A stretch of 64,000 nucleotides of DNA from Lepas anatifera (Eukaryota; Arthropoda; Thecostraca; Lepadidae): NCBI GenBank assembly GCA_034440635.1, contig JAOTON010001819.1:434001-498000 (forward strand), read 5' to 3'. The position numbers were made by a program, and so were the translations under genes. The notes under the pieces are model-generated. The model did no database searches. It was not told the origin of the DNA and was given only the letters and a program-made list of their open reading frames with translations. Of the stretch, positions 19,930 to 30,778 are shown one piece after another (the first letter of the stretch is position 1; each line of letters starts with the position of its first letter).

Positions 19930-22008
19930 AATGCTCTGCTTTCCTCTCCAGGGGGCGCCTTTCCTATCTATGGGTGCTTATTCTTTCTAGAGGGGGCGCC
20001 TTTTCTCTCGGGGGGGGCGCCTTTTGCTATCCAGGGGTGCCTGTGCTAACTAGGAGGCGCATATGATATCCAGGGGCGCCGTTGATCTTCCTCGGAGGCG
20101 TCTCTGCTGTTCAGGAGGCGCCTGCGCTATCCAGGGGCGCCTATGCTATCCAGAGGCCTGGATCCTTTACTCAGGGGGCGGGGGCGCCTTTTGCTGTCTA
20201 GGGGTGCCTGTGCTAGCCAGGGGCGCATATGCTATCCCGGGGTGCCGTTGCTCTTCTTTAGGGGCGCTTCTGCCGTCCAGGGGTGCCTATGCTATCCAGA
20301 GGGTGTCTTCCATCCATGGGGCGCTTCTGCCATCTGGGGCGCTTTTAGTATCAAAGGGCGTATTTGCTGTTTTGGGGGCGTCTATCCTATCCAGAGGGCG
20401 CCCCTGCTGTCCAGGGAGCGCGATTGCTATTCAAGGGAGCTTATGATATCCAGAGGGGCGCCTTTGCTCTATGGGGGGGCGCCTCTTGGTGTACAGGAGT
20501 GCCTGTGCTAACCAGAGGGCGCCTATGCTCTCCAGGGGCGTCGTTAATCCTCAATTGGGGGTGCCCTTTTCTGTCCAGGGGCGCCTCTGCTATCTAGGGG
20601 TCGCCTTTGCTATCCAGAGGGGCGGCTTTACTCAAGGGGGTGGGCGCCTTTTGCTGTCCAGGGCGCAGCTTTGATTTCAGGGGGCGCCATTAATATTTGA
20701 AAGTGTATTTTATTTTACGCAGAGGGTACTACCTCTTCAGACAGGCGATGTGTCTGATTTTCTCTTGACCGGCCGGGGGCGCCGGCCAAATTCGGGGGTG
20801 CCACCCAAATCCGTGGGGGCCTCACCGGACGAGGTCAAAACCAGGTGTGCAAAAATATACTTTTGTACACCATCATTTTTTCAAGGTGTGCAACTGCACA
20901 CCCTGTCCCGCGGAATCCGCCGTCCCTTCCACCCCCTGCTCATCAGGGAGCGCCTTTGCTATTCAAGGGAGCTTATGCTATCCAGAGGGGGTGCCTTTTC
21001 TTTATGGGGGGCGCCTTTTGGTGTACAGGAGTGCTTGTGCTAACCAGAGGGCGCCTATACTATCCGGGGGCGTCGTTACTCCTCTACTGGGGGCGCCTTT
21101 TTCTATCCAGGGGCGCCTCTTGCTGTCTAGGGGGCGCCTTTTCTTTCCAAAGGCGCCTATGCTATCCATAGGGGCGCCTTTACTCAAGGGGGGCGCCTTT
21201 TGCTTTCCAGGGCGCAGCTTTGATGTCAAGGTGCGCCATTTATATATGAAAATGTTTTTCTCACAGAGGATCCTACCTCTTCAGGTAGGCGGTGATTAGG
21301 CCTGATTTTCTCTGACCGGCCGGGGCGCCAGCCAAATCCTTGGGCGCCGCCCAAATCCGTGAGGGGGCGCCCCTCCGGACCAGTTCAAAACCAGGTGTGC
21401 GAAAATATACTTTTGTACACCATCATTTTTCATGGTGGGCAACTGCAGACCCTGTCCCGCGGAATCCGCCATCCCTGCCGCCGTTGCCCTGGGGGGGGGT
21501 TCTCTCCAGGAGGCACCTCTGCTCTCCAGGGGGCGCCTTTCTTATCCAAGGGCGCCTATTTTATCCAGGGGGCGCCTTTTCTCTGCGAGGGGGGGGCGCC
21601 TTTTGCTGTCCAGGGGTGCCTGTGCTAATCAGGGGGCGCATGTGATATCTAGGGGCGCCGTTTCTCTTCTTCGGAGGCGCCTCAGCTGTCCAGGAGGCGC
21701 CTACGCTTTTCAAGGGCGCCCATGCTATCCAGAGGGGCGTCTTTACTCAAGGGGGCGCATTTTGCTGCCCAGGGCGCAGCTATGATGTAAGGGGGCGCCA
21801 TTCATTTATGAAAATGTCTATTTTTCACAGAGGATCCTACTCTTCAGGTAGGCGGTAATTAGGCTTGATTTTCTCTGACCGGCCGGGGGCGCCGGCTGAG
21901 GCCGGGGGAGGGGGCGCCTCCCTGGACAAAGCCAAAACAAGTGGTGCAAAAGATACTTTTGCACCACTTGAAAAAAATCGAGTGGTGCAACTGCACCACT
22001 TGCACCCT
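19930..22008 (+). repeat. GGCGCC array with three terminal modules (end 2 of giant A)
   Basis: Units of about 20 bp of the form GGGGCGCC-TnTGCTnTCCAG repeat with substitutions. The order of unit variants is colinear with C (54300-57087) and B (35650-37140, inverted). The array is broken by modules of about 200 bp: an AGGATCCTACCTCTTCAGG stretch, GACCGGCCGGGGGCGCCGG, two palindromes and a TIR copy. TIR copies lie at 20912-20927, 21461-21477 and the true end 22009-22025, spaced 549 and 548 bp. Long frames through it (LLSRGRLCYPG-like) are by-products of the repeat. Confidence 0.9.
21938..22000. promoter_or_regulatory. Subterminal palindrome pair at giant end 2
   Basis: CAAGTGGTGCAAAAG (21938-21952), a 3-bp loop, then its exact complement (21956-21970) is followed by AGTGGTGCA-AC-TGCACCACT (21981-22000). 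The pair lies 9 bp from the TIR. Inner modules carry the same two palindromes with GGTGTGCA replacing AGTGGTGCA (for example 20885-20902). Position next to the TIR suggests transposase-binding sites or a hairpin needed for transposition; this is inference. Confidence 0.7.
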
Positions 22009-22025
22009 GGAATCCGCCGTCCCTG

Positions 22026-22033
22026 AAGAAATA
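22026..22033. repeat. Target-site duplication of giant element A, right copy
   Basis: AAGAAATA follows the terminal CCGCCGTCCCTG; it matches 12356-12363. Confidence 0.95.
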
Positions 22034-24631
22034 AGCTGGGCGTCTTGTCTGCAGTGGGCATAGCCCGCTATCAGTTAGCAGGCTCGTGATGGGGGATTCT
22101 GTGAGCGCGCCTGTGGCTGCCCGGATACTGGCATTTTGGACTCGCTCTAGCTTTAATTTATTGGTCTTGTTCGTCGAGTCAAAAACGAACGAATTATATT
22201 CGAGAATGGACCGTATCAGGGACTTGTAGAGCATAAGCAGGGTCTTTCGATCCCCGCCATACTCTGTGCCGCCGAGCATGCGGAGAATGTTGACTCGCTT
22301 TTGACAGCTAGAGACGACTTTGGTGATATGCTCATTGAAACTCAATCGGGAATCTAGGGTGACGCCCAAGAATTTGAAGCTATTGGTGCATTCAATAGGT
22401 TTACCCGAGATTTGGAGCCGTGGAGGGTCGTGTCTGGAATGCGCTCTGGCAAAGACAACGACTGATGATTTTTCCGCCGAGAGTGATAGACCCAATAAAC
22501 TACACCAATTATCGATGTCGTTTAAGCTATCCTGCAACTGCGTAGTTGCATGTTGAAATTCTGGTTCATTATACCGCCTGGTATCGATTGCAGTGGATTT
22601 CCAAATGGCGACATCGTCCGCAAAAAGGGAGTAATTTATTCCAGGCGGTAGCTTTTTGGCGAAGAGATCATTGATCATTACTAGAAAGAGGGTGGGGGAC
22701 AGAACGCTGCCCTGGGGTGTGCCTTGGTCTTGGGTTGCCAGGTAGGAGAATGTGGTGCCACAACGGACTTTAAATTTTCGGTCCTTGAGGAAGTTTTCAA
22801 TGAATTTTGCAATGTGGCCACGAATTCCTAGCTTGCTTAATTTAAACAAAAGGGCGTCTTTTTGTACGCGATCGAACGCCGATTTAATGTCTAAGAATGC
22901 AGCTATTGTTACTTGCTTTTTGTAAAAGCCATTCTGGATGTCACTGACTAGTTTCACCAAATTGTCAGTGGTGGCTCGCCCGCGCCGGAAGCCTGATTGC
23001 ATAGCATCAAGTTTCTTTTCGAGGATCTCGTGAAGTCTAACGTTTACCATGCGCTCGACAAGCTTGCTAGCACAGCTAGTAAGCGAAATTGGGCGATATC
23101 CGTTTGGGTCTGTTTTTCTTTGCCAGGTTTTGGAAGGGGAATGATAATACTCTCTCGCCACGATGTGGGGAAAGAGTCGCTAAGAAACATGTTGTTAATG
23201 GCCGAAAGCAGGTACTTTAGTGCTGTTTCGCTGAGGTGCCAGAAGAAAGAGTAGTGAATTTCGTCAGGGCCCACTGCAGTGTTTCCACATTTGCTAATGG
23301 CGTAATTTAGCTCGGTCATTGTAAATGGTACGTTATAGTACTCTTGATTACCATAATTGATGAATGTGTGCTTCTTGCACCATTCTGCCTGGTATTTGGA
23401 GCGCTGGCTGTATGAGTTATTAGCTGCGACACTGGCGTAATGATCAGCAAATTTATCCATGACTTTCTTAGGTTCGGTGATGGGTTGGCCAGCTATTTTT
23501 AGTTGAGGGAAAGGTCCACGGGGTGGTCGCTTCGCAGAGAAAGCTCTGATGGTTTTCCAAACTTGGGTGGTGGGAGTGAAGCGGTTGAATTTGGAGGCAA
23601 AAGAGTTGAAACTGTCCTTTTGAACCCGCTTGCACGTGTTTCGAAAGTGTTCTTTTGCTGCCCGAAGTGCACATCGAGTAGGGCTGTGTGCCCTCCTCTC
23701 ATATGCCTTGCGGGCTCTTATCATTTGAGCTTTGGCGTGTGCCGTCTCTGCGTTCCACCATGGGGCTCCGTTTTTTTCGGGGTCCTCTGGTTTTTGGTAT
23801 TGCTACTTGTGCTGCTGAGCTTATGGCTCTTAGTATTAATTCAATGTCTGTCGAGTGTGGGTCACCTTCGGTGACCAGTGTGAGGTTGACCTCTGCCTCA
23901 AATTTTGTCCAGTCCGCTCGTTTTAGACTCCAGGAAGGGGTAAACAGATCAACGTGGTCGAGTGCTCCTTGGGGGATATCAATTTTGATTGGGAGGTGAT
24001 CGCTCATGCCTGAGTTGTCTTCGACATCCCAGGTAAACAGTGACGCAATTCTAGGCGTGCAGCACGAAATATCAATGGCTGAGTCTAAATATCCGCTTTG
24101 CGTTGCTTGGCGGGTTGGTGCGCCGTTATTTAGGATAACTAAATTTTGAGAACCTATTGCGTCATATATAATTTCACCTCTACGGTTTGGTGTGGCGCTG
24201 CCCCAGGATGGGTGGTGACCATTCAAGTCTCCAAGTAATAACAAAGGCCCGTTTATTTGATGAAATAGTTGAGCGAGTTCCCGATCCGTTGGATCAGGGT
24301 CGGAAGGAGATATGTATGTTGAAACTACCGTCAATTGGACGTGTTGTATTTTCAAGCTAATAGCTACGCAGTCCAGTGATGTTACCAAAGGCACGTGACT
24401 GTGTGGGATGCTATTTTCTATGAGGATGGCTGTGCCTCCCTTACGGACAGCAGCGTTTACGTTATGGCGATACCAAGAGTAACCCGAGATTTTGTATTTA
24501 TCGTTATCTTTATCAGTAAAGTGGGTCTCTTGTAATGCTGCTAGCGCCGGTTTTTTCTCAGCAAATATTGATGAAAAAAGCGGGAATTTCCCGATAAGGC
24601 CATTTGTGTTCCATTGCAGAATTGAACCCAT
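22034..24631 (-). pseudogene. NLTR-1 ORF2: APE endonuclease and reverse transcriptase
   Basis: ATG at 24631 opens an APE-type endonuclease with QWNTNG (residue 6), LQETH (Glu 35), GDLNGHHPSWGS and SDHLPIKI, the Mg-binding and catalytic set. The frame slips in a run of seven A near 23775 and again in an A-rich run near 23110-23120. The RT then follows with AAFLDIKSAFDRV (motif A), GTPQGSVLSPTLF (B), SLFADDVAIW (C, intact Asp pair) and a thumb KFLGVTLDSRLSF. It stops at 22034, where giant A begins; the apparent extra C-terminal residues to 21818 are read-through into A. The start is 8 nt after the ORF1 stop, which fits termination-reinitiation. Confidence 0.9.
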
Positions 24632-24639
24632 AGTGGTTT

Positions 24640-26418
24640 TTAACGTTTGTGCTTTGGGGATCTACGCTTGCGAAGGTTATAGGAGCACCTGCTGCTGCTG
24701 CTATCGCTGGCAGGAGAAACGGGGGTAGAGTGCCTAGAAAAGCTAATTTCCCTTGCTACGGGGGAGCTGCCGGGGCTGGAGGTGCCGGGGCTGGGGGTTT
24801 CCAGGAGGGGAGCACTAGAAGTGTTTACAACAGTTTTTGCAGAGCTCGTTTCTGATGCACTGCTGGCGTCAGAGTCGGTCTCTGTCCCGGTCAGCTCGTG
24901 GTCAGACTGACTTTTGTCGTCTGACGTTTCAAGTTCACTTGAGAACTGAAACTGCATAAAATGACCTATGAGGTCGGTTTGGGATCCGCAAGTGCGGGTG
25001 GTCGGTGCGATTTGGAAAGAAGCGTCGCGTCTTTCCATGGAGAGGGGAGCAGTTTCAGTTTGGGTTGAAATATTGAGTTTTTGGACTTTGGTTTGAGTGG
25101 CAGCCGTTTTACCCTGAGGGGGTGGGCTGCCACTCGTTAGAGGCCTTCTCGGTGCCTGCCTTTGGCGGCGCCTGGGAAGGGGAGCACCGGTGAATTTAGA
25201 GTGCTTAGGGGCAGGTAGCGAAGGAAAATCAGTCTTGTCAGGCACTCGAGCTGAGTGGCTTTGCCACCCTGCTGCGGGTGTCCAGGTCTTCGTGGTGATT
25301 TTAGGTGCCTGAGGGGCGGGAGGATTTTCGGTCGGAAGACCTGGCGGAGAACTAGTGCGGGTCGGGAGGTCCTCCCAGCCCGCAACGGGCGTCCACCTGC
25401 GCCAAAATGTGATTGCGCCACGTGGTGGGGGGAGGGGGACGAACGGCCTGATGGGCGCCAAGAAAAGTGGCTCCATTAGAGGGCGGATGTGGCGGCTTGT
25501 GTTTTTGGGTGGCTGAGGCTGCTCCAAAGTGGGATGTTCCTGGCCGGCTGTGCTGGGGGCTGCTGTGGTGGCCTTGCTACCACAGCTTTTTGGGACTGTG
25601 CGGCTTTTTTCTTTTGCAGCACTTGTTTGCGGGCCAGGTCAAACGGGATCTTTTTCTCCTCAGCTAGAACGTTTATCTCTTTTTCTCGGAGCCAGGTCGG
25701 GCACTTGGGATTATCAGCCCCATGAGCGCCGCCACAGGCAGCACACTTGAGGCTTGTAGATGTGCACTCTTTAGTGCGGTGCTTAGCACTGCACTTGCCG
25801 CATCGTGGAGTGGGGTTTTTACAATTTGTTTCTACGTGCCCGTACCGTTGACAGATTTGGCAGCGAATAGGGAGGGGGTAGTACGGCCTAACTGGGTAGA
25901 CGCAGTCGCCCAGTTTAATTTGGCCGCAGTCATCCCGACACTTTGTGTCGAAGGTGACGACAAAACGGTGGTCTCTTAGACGGGGGGTCTTTTTGGGTGG
26001 CATTTTTGTTGGGGTTCAACTTTTCGAGGGCTAGCACATTTTGACCTTTGAATTCAAACGTGTGCTCAAAGTCCACATCGGAGAGATGGGACACTTCCGG
26101 GGCATTGATGATGCCCCGGTAGAAGTTAAGGGAGTGGTGAATCGAAAAGAGAACTGGTTTTGACCCAAAAGTTTTGGTGGCCAGCAGGGCTTGGGTTGAT
26201 TCCTGGTTTGAGGTTTTGATCAGGACATCTTTTTGATGTTTAATGATCTCAAAACTACCCTTCACTTTTTGGCTGATGGCCTTATCCAGGTTAAAGGTAG
26301 ACTCTTTGGCCAAGTTTTGGTGCGTGGAAAGGTAGGTGCCAACCAGCCAAGCTCCGCTTGGCAGGTTGGCTTTGTTCAAACGGGGGCTGGAGGGACGGAA
26401 AAGAGAGTTGAAAGCCAT
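24640..26418 (-). pseudogene. NLTR-1 ORF1 (gag-like nucleic acid chaperone)
   Basis: Three overlapping minus-strand frames (26418-25930, 26003-25476, 25527-24640) form one ancestral ORF1 broken by two frameshifts, near 26010 and 25510. The middle part has three zinc knuckles: CQICQRYGHVETNC, CGKCSAKHRTKEC and CAACGGAHGADNPKC. This is the layout of I- and Jockey-group ORF1 proteins, which coat the element RNA. The C-terminal part is Pro/Ser/Thr-rich and ends in a basic RKRRSPKHKR. ORF1 stops with TAA 8 nt before the ORF2 ATG. Confidence 0.88.
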
Positions 26419-27450
26419 GGATGCTAGTCGGTTCTATAAATGTTACGTTTACGTTTAGATGGGATACGTTAACAAACTTGGTATTAGCTTGGCTAACACC
26501 TTTTGCATAAAAATGGCTAGAGAAGAAGAAATCAGAACAAAGGGGTCCTACTGTTACTAACAAAGCTATTGGGAGAATTAACCTAGCTAGGGTTGGGTAT
26601 GGGATTTTTATCCTATCTGGGGAGTGCTTAGTAAAAGCACCTAGCCTTAGAACTGTGTGCAAAAGGCTGACTCAGCCACTAAAAAGGGGTTTTAAGCCGG
26701 AGGAGAGGCAGGTGCCTCTTCGGGACCTAACAGGGGCCTAGGTGGCTGACTCAGCCTCTAAAAGGAGCCTGACTGGGGCCTATGCTGGTGTATCCCTAGG
26801 GGCAGGTACCGTGGCACCTTTGCAAAGACGCAGCCCGGGTGGAGGGTGTGAGTGGGGACCCGCTTCTATTAAGCGGGGGTGAAAGAGAGATGGCCTTGCG
26901 TTCTAGGGATTTTAGCAATGTAGGGCCGATAGGCCCAGACAAAGCCACACGCCCAAGGACTGACGAGGTCCAACAAGCGTGCTCACCCCGGGACAAGCGT
27001 CCCACCGCTCGGGTTTCCGGCCGAAGAGTAAAAGAGATAGTAGAGAAAGAGTAGGGTTATGGGACTGAGAAGAAGAGGTACCAGGTGGCCGGAATCCAAG
27101 AAACCAACACCACCTGGACCGATAGGGTAATTACCGAACTGACGAGCTGACGTCCAACAGCACCACACCAACCAGCTGTGAAAACAGCGGCTGGTGAGGC
27201 CGACTGGAGCCAATGTACCGCACCGACCAGCTGTAAAAACAGCGGTCGGTGGGACAGACCGGTCGCAGCGAAGACTCGAGCCGGGAGCAGGTCTTGAAAA
27301 AGTCTTCTACTCCTTCTTCTTGTCTTCGCAGCAGGAACAGCAGCAAGCAGCAACGACAGCAAGCAGCAACGGCACCAGACCTGCCGGCAAACGCTCAGGC
27401 AGGGTGTCAGTCAGGCAGCGTGTCCTGTCCTCCCTCGTGATTAATTTTAC
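26419..27450 (-). other. NLTR-1 5' UTR, strongly structured
   Basis: Non-coding leader of about 1 kb on the minus strand. It includes two tandem 31-bp hairpins (27166-27196 and 27221-27251, spaced 55 bp) and a CCAGGTGG/CCACCTGG stem (27081-27118). It probably holds the internal promoter needed by a LINE of this kind, but no specific promoter element could be identified. Confidence 0.6.
27166..27251 (-). promoter_or_regulatory. Tandem covarying hairpins in the NLTR-1 leader
   Basis: In the sense (minus) RNA, one hairpin pairs CACCGACC with GGUCGGUG. The other pairs CACCAGCC with GGUUGGUG, keeping pairing through a G-U wobble. Both have the inner stem GCUGU/ACAGC. Preservation of pairing despite changed bases suggests a functional RNA structure. 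Confidence 0.5.
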
Positions 27451-30348
27451 AGATTGAAACAGATTTTCCATTTGTTTTGGTACCATACAGTACATAGTAG
27501 TCAGTGTACTCCTATCCACTTATCAGACCAAGCTACTCATATTTCAAGTGCTACTGTTTGTTTCCAGACATGGAAGTGACTGTAGCATGAATTCATCCAT
27601 CTGCCCTCTGAAAATGCCCATCTGCATGCTTTTTATAATTGATAGTAAAAATTAACTGAAGGAAAACTAGGATAAGATGTAGTATGATTTCAAAAACTAG
27701 GAGTGTACCCAATACAACAATATAATTGTGAACAAAAAGTATGGATAGTCATGTAGGAATGACAGGGGGGCAGTCTTGGATGATGCAATTTTTTGTGTTT
27801 TCCTGGAAGAATATATGAAGATTAGGCAGGTCACTTCAAAGAGAAAATTTGTTTACTAGAAAATCTGTCTTTTGTAGCTGCTGTGTATCATCAAGCTATC
27901 GTCCCAATGCACCAGCTTGTGTATGATCATTTTGTTTGTTAGTTTGAATGGGATGAACCCAGTCAGACCGATTCTCCCATAGACCTGAAATTTGGAATAT
28001 TTGTTTACTGTTGTGGGCCAGTGTTGAAATAATGTATTATAATTGATAAAAAAACATGATTTTGCATGGTTCCACCTGACCCCTCCACAAATCCATGATC
28101 TAGACTATAGATCGTCTTTGGGGATGTCTTTGTTCTTGAATATATATATTTTGCATATGTTTAAAACAAAATTCAGTGATATCTTGTTTGCTTTCATTGT
28201 GGGCTTGTGATATTTTATTTGTACCCATTATTTGGTCCCATTTGTTCCTGCTGTGAAAATATATTCTAATTTAAGAAGAGCCTACCCCAGCAAGCTGAAC
28301 GCAAAACGGAAATAATCAGGTGCTGCCCCTCGACAGTGACTATCGCAAATTACGCCTGCTGCTGGAAGACAAGCTTCAGAGGACGAGCAATGGAATCCCT
28401 GAGTTGGAAGAGTACCACGGCCAGCAGTTTTCTGCATTGAACACGAACCTGCCTGAGTGCACCTCGGTCGTCTGCCTGTGTGCCCGCAGTATACGTCCAT
28501 GTATGTGCGTAAGTGGTGTTTATCGCCGTATATTAAGGCAAATCCTCTGAGGACCTCAGTAAAACATGCCATTAAAAGTATTTTTTAGCCTAAAGGTAAG
28601 AAAACTAGTAATGCGAAGGGTCTGTATAGTCAAAAATCAAGTGGTCAGATTTTGTTGGTGGTCGTACGTGCGAAAGTCGGCGAAAATAATAAGTGACACC
28701 TCTGTGCTCAGAATATTGTGGTGAACATTTTATCAAACCGTGTAGCACTTATTGTGGACAGATGCAAAATATGTTATGCTTTTGATGTACACTCAGTATT
28801 TGGTTCGCTCCCAGCCTTCTTAGAGTGCACTTCAAGGACTGGAAGCTAGGAGCTGCATACCCACTGGTGGGTTCAGGGAAAATTTACTTTCCTCCCAAAC
28901 TCTGCGATTTTCACCGACCTTTAAAAAATGTGTATTCACGATTTTGGACCCTGTCCTCCCCTCCCCCACAAAAAACATTGGCCTGGATCCGTCACTGATG
29001 TACTCAGTTATATCGTCTAGTCCACGTTGCACTCGGAAGATTGCTCGTTGGGGACTCGCAGACCTGATTGTTGCACGCGTTTCTCACCTGCCGAGGGTTA
29101 TCACTCGCTTGTAATTTCCTGGTAGGTTATATTTTCTCATGTTTTTGTGAGATTGAATGTAGGCCTCATTGATCAACTGATATCTGTTGGTTTTTAAAAG
29201 TAGATGAATTTTGCATTGCGTAGCCGAGGAGCATGATTATAAATTGGTAAGATGTTTCATGGCTTTGCCTCTCGAATTCTCGACGCAAAATGGAGCCTGT
29301 GATCACAGTGATCACATATTCGGGCACAGCCCCTCGTCAGAATCCTCATAATACAATAAGCAAAAACTTTTGGTCATAGTGTGACCAAGGCTTGAAATTT
29401 AGATCTGATATGGAAATTGAATGCTGGAATAATGCAGTTCAGTACTGGAATATTCAAATATTGGAACTCGATTCGAGGTTATCCTAGCACTCTGACTAAA
29501 AATGTATGTGTTCACCTATTATGAGAATTTTGGTGAATGGATGTACCTGAATATTTATCAGTGTATTAGCCCCATTTTGCAACTATGATTCGAGGAGGCT
29601 GGTCATGAAACATCTTATCAACGTAGATAATCTAATAAACAATCTAATAAAAATAACGGTTAAAATACTATTTTATATCATGATATGATGTTATATGAAG
29701 TGCTTCTGGAATTGTTTGTTCTATTATGAGAAAGGACCGTTTCCGAACTCCGAAGTATTAAAAATAAAAGCTTATCATTTTCATAAACAAATGTCACTCA
29801 TGAGGCTAGCAGCTTGCCTGTCTTAAAGCCGCGATGCGTCTTCTTAGGTTTAGACTCTGTGACTACCAATGTTTAGATTAATTATAGAATCCTTTTTATT
29901 TAATACGAACTGTTCCAGGCTATACTTTTGAGGTATATTTTCTTGATGTGCCCTGATCAGAAACTAACTCAACTTGAAGTAAAAAACAATGTATTCTTAA
30001 ATCTTGTATATCTATATACGAAAAAATTAGAAAGAGCTACCACCACGGACAGAGGAGTGAGGTGGCCAGTCCATCTTCAACCTGCAACACACAACAAACG
30101 TTCCCCCTGAAACAAAAAGTGATCAGGTTTGGGTTCGTGGTGCGTTCCAGACTTGGTGGCTGCACATATTTTTGTTAGTTCATCCAAGGATCGTGGTGGC
30201 TGCTCTCTGGTTCCCAATTTCTGACGCATATCAAGAGTTATTCTTCCGTATCACATTCAGCTATTCTCCGGTTCTCTAGACTACGTGTTTTTATATTCTC
30301 CGGAGACCAAAGAATTACAATTATGTCAAAGATTTAGATGTCGACGGA
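27451..30348. other. Largely unclassified, AT-rich; possibly host sequence
   Basis: No terminal repeats or retroelement motifs are visible in most of this stretch. A MITE-like end (GGATCCGTCACTG) is at 28986-28998. One exon-like segment lies at 28320-28508. It may be the least transposon-derived part of the window. Confidence 0.35.
28320..28508 (+). other. Possible host exon
   Basis: A 63-codon open segment, CTG-rich and charged (SDYRKLRLLLEDKLQRTSN), follows AATAATCAG and is followed by GTAAGT at 28509-28514, a consensus splice donor. The upstream polypyrimidine tract is weak, so the acceptor is doubtful. No family is recognised and no neighbouring exon was found. Confidence 0.25.
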
Positions 30349-30360
30349 CACATTTAATCT

Positions 30361-30713
30361 GATTGATTGATTGAGTGTTCCGGCCATATGGGGGGGGGGA
30401 GGGCGCCCCAACCGCCGCAGGAACATCACCAGCCGTCGTGGGTCCGCCAGCGCCTCCCGGATGGGCGGGTCGTCCCGTCCAAATATGTCCCAGCGCAGGT
30501 CAGCGCACGCAGGGCACCGAGTCAGAAGGTGGTGGAGGATCTCGTCCTCTCCATCGTCGCATTCCTGGAACGTGGCCTCCGGGTCCAGGCCGATCCTCTT
30601 TCGGTAGCTGCACAGGAGAAGGGAGTGGCCAGTGCGCAGGCGCTCCACCTCCACACTCTCCTGCCGTGAAAGGCCCAGGCGGTCTTTCAGGGTGGTCCGC
30701 CCTGGGAGACCGC
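30361..30713 (-). mobile_element. 353-bp 5'-truncated LINE fragment with 12-bp target duplication
   Basis: It is flanked by CACATTTAATCT at 30349-30360 and 30714-30725. The 3' tail, at the left, is (GATT)n on the plus strand, i.e. (AATC)n in the element. The minus-strand frame encodes the end of an ORF2: LRTGHSLLLCSYRKRIG and a C/H cluster CDDGEDEILHHLLTRCPAC. Such a tail follows RNase H or RT in I/R1/Jockey-group elements. It belongs to a family different from NLTR-1 and NLTR-2. Confidence 0.88.
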
Positions 30714-30778
30714 CACATTTAATCTCGAACACGTTTTATCTCGTACGGATTAACGTTTTATCTCGTTGTTTTACTAGA

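Larger units (their letters stand above)
12364..22025 (+). mobile_element. Giant hAT-like TIR element A (9662 bp)
   Basis: The termini are inverted copies of CAGRGACGGCGGATTCCA and the flanks are a perfect 8-bp duplication (AAGAAATA). The CAG-type TIR and 8-bp duplication fit the hAT superfamily. No hAT transposase (no C-terminal dimerisation motif) is visible, so it is probably mobilised in trans. Inside, in order: end 1 module (12364-12690), a nested inverted-repeat block (12692-17197), retroelement fossils (17198-17690), AT-rich spacer, a 277-bp MITE, a tRNA-like piece and the GGCGCC array with three terminal modules. Relative to C, A lacks the sequence equivalent to 48800-50700 and 51180-52287. 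Confidence 0.93.
22034..27450 (-). mobile_element. NLTR-1 copy 1, 5' part (I/Jockey-group non-LTR element)
   Basis: Read on the minus strand this holds a roughly 1-kb 5' UTR, ORF1 (gag-like) and ORF2 through the RT thumb, cut at 22034 by giant A. Joined with 10769-12355 and without A, the element is about 7 kb, which suits a full-length I-type LINE. The exact 5' end is uncertain; 27450 is where structured GC-rich UTR gives way to AT-rich sequence. No target duplication was found. Confidence 0.85.

Noticed and set aside
20063..21645. Long overlapping frames giving LLSRGRLCYPG-like repeat proteins on several frames (also 35847-37093 and 54292-56869)
   Set aside because: They appear in two or three frames at once, follow the roughly 20-bp unit, and drift in frame between copies. 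They are by-products of the GGCGCC array, not genes.
19930..22008. CRISPR-like array
   Set aside because: Repeats are degenerate, spacers are not unique, there are no cas genes, and the setting is eukaryotic.
21818..22033. C-terminal extension of the RT frame beyond 22034
   Set aside because: It is read-through into giant element A; the plus copy shows a different, conserved continuation.
24640..26418. Retroviral or LTR-element gag because of zinc knuckles
   Set aside because: No LTRs, protease or integrase are present. ORF2 starts with an APE endonuclease, which marks a non-LTR element.
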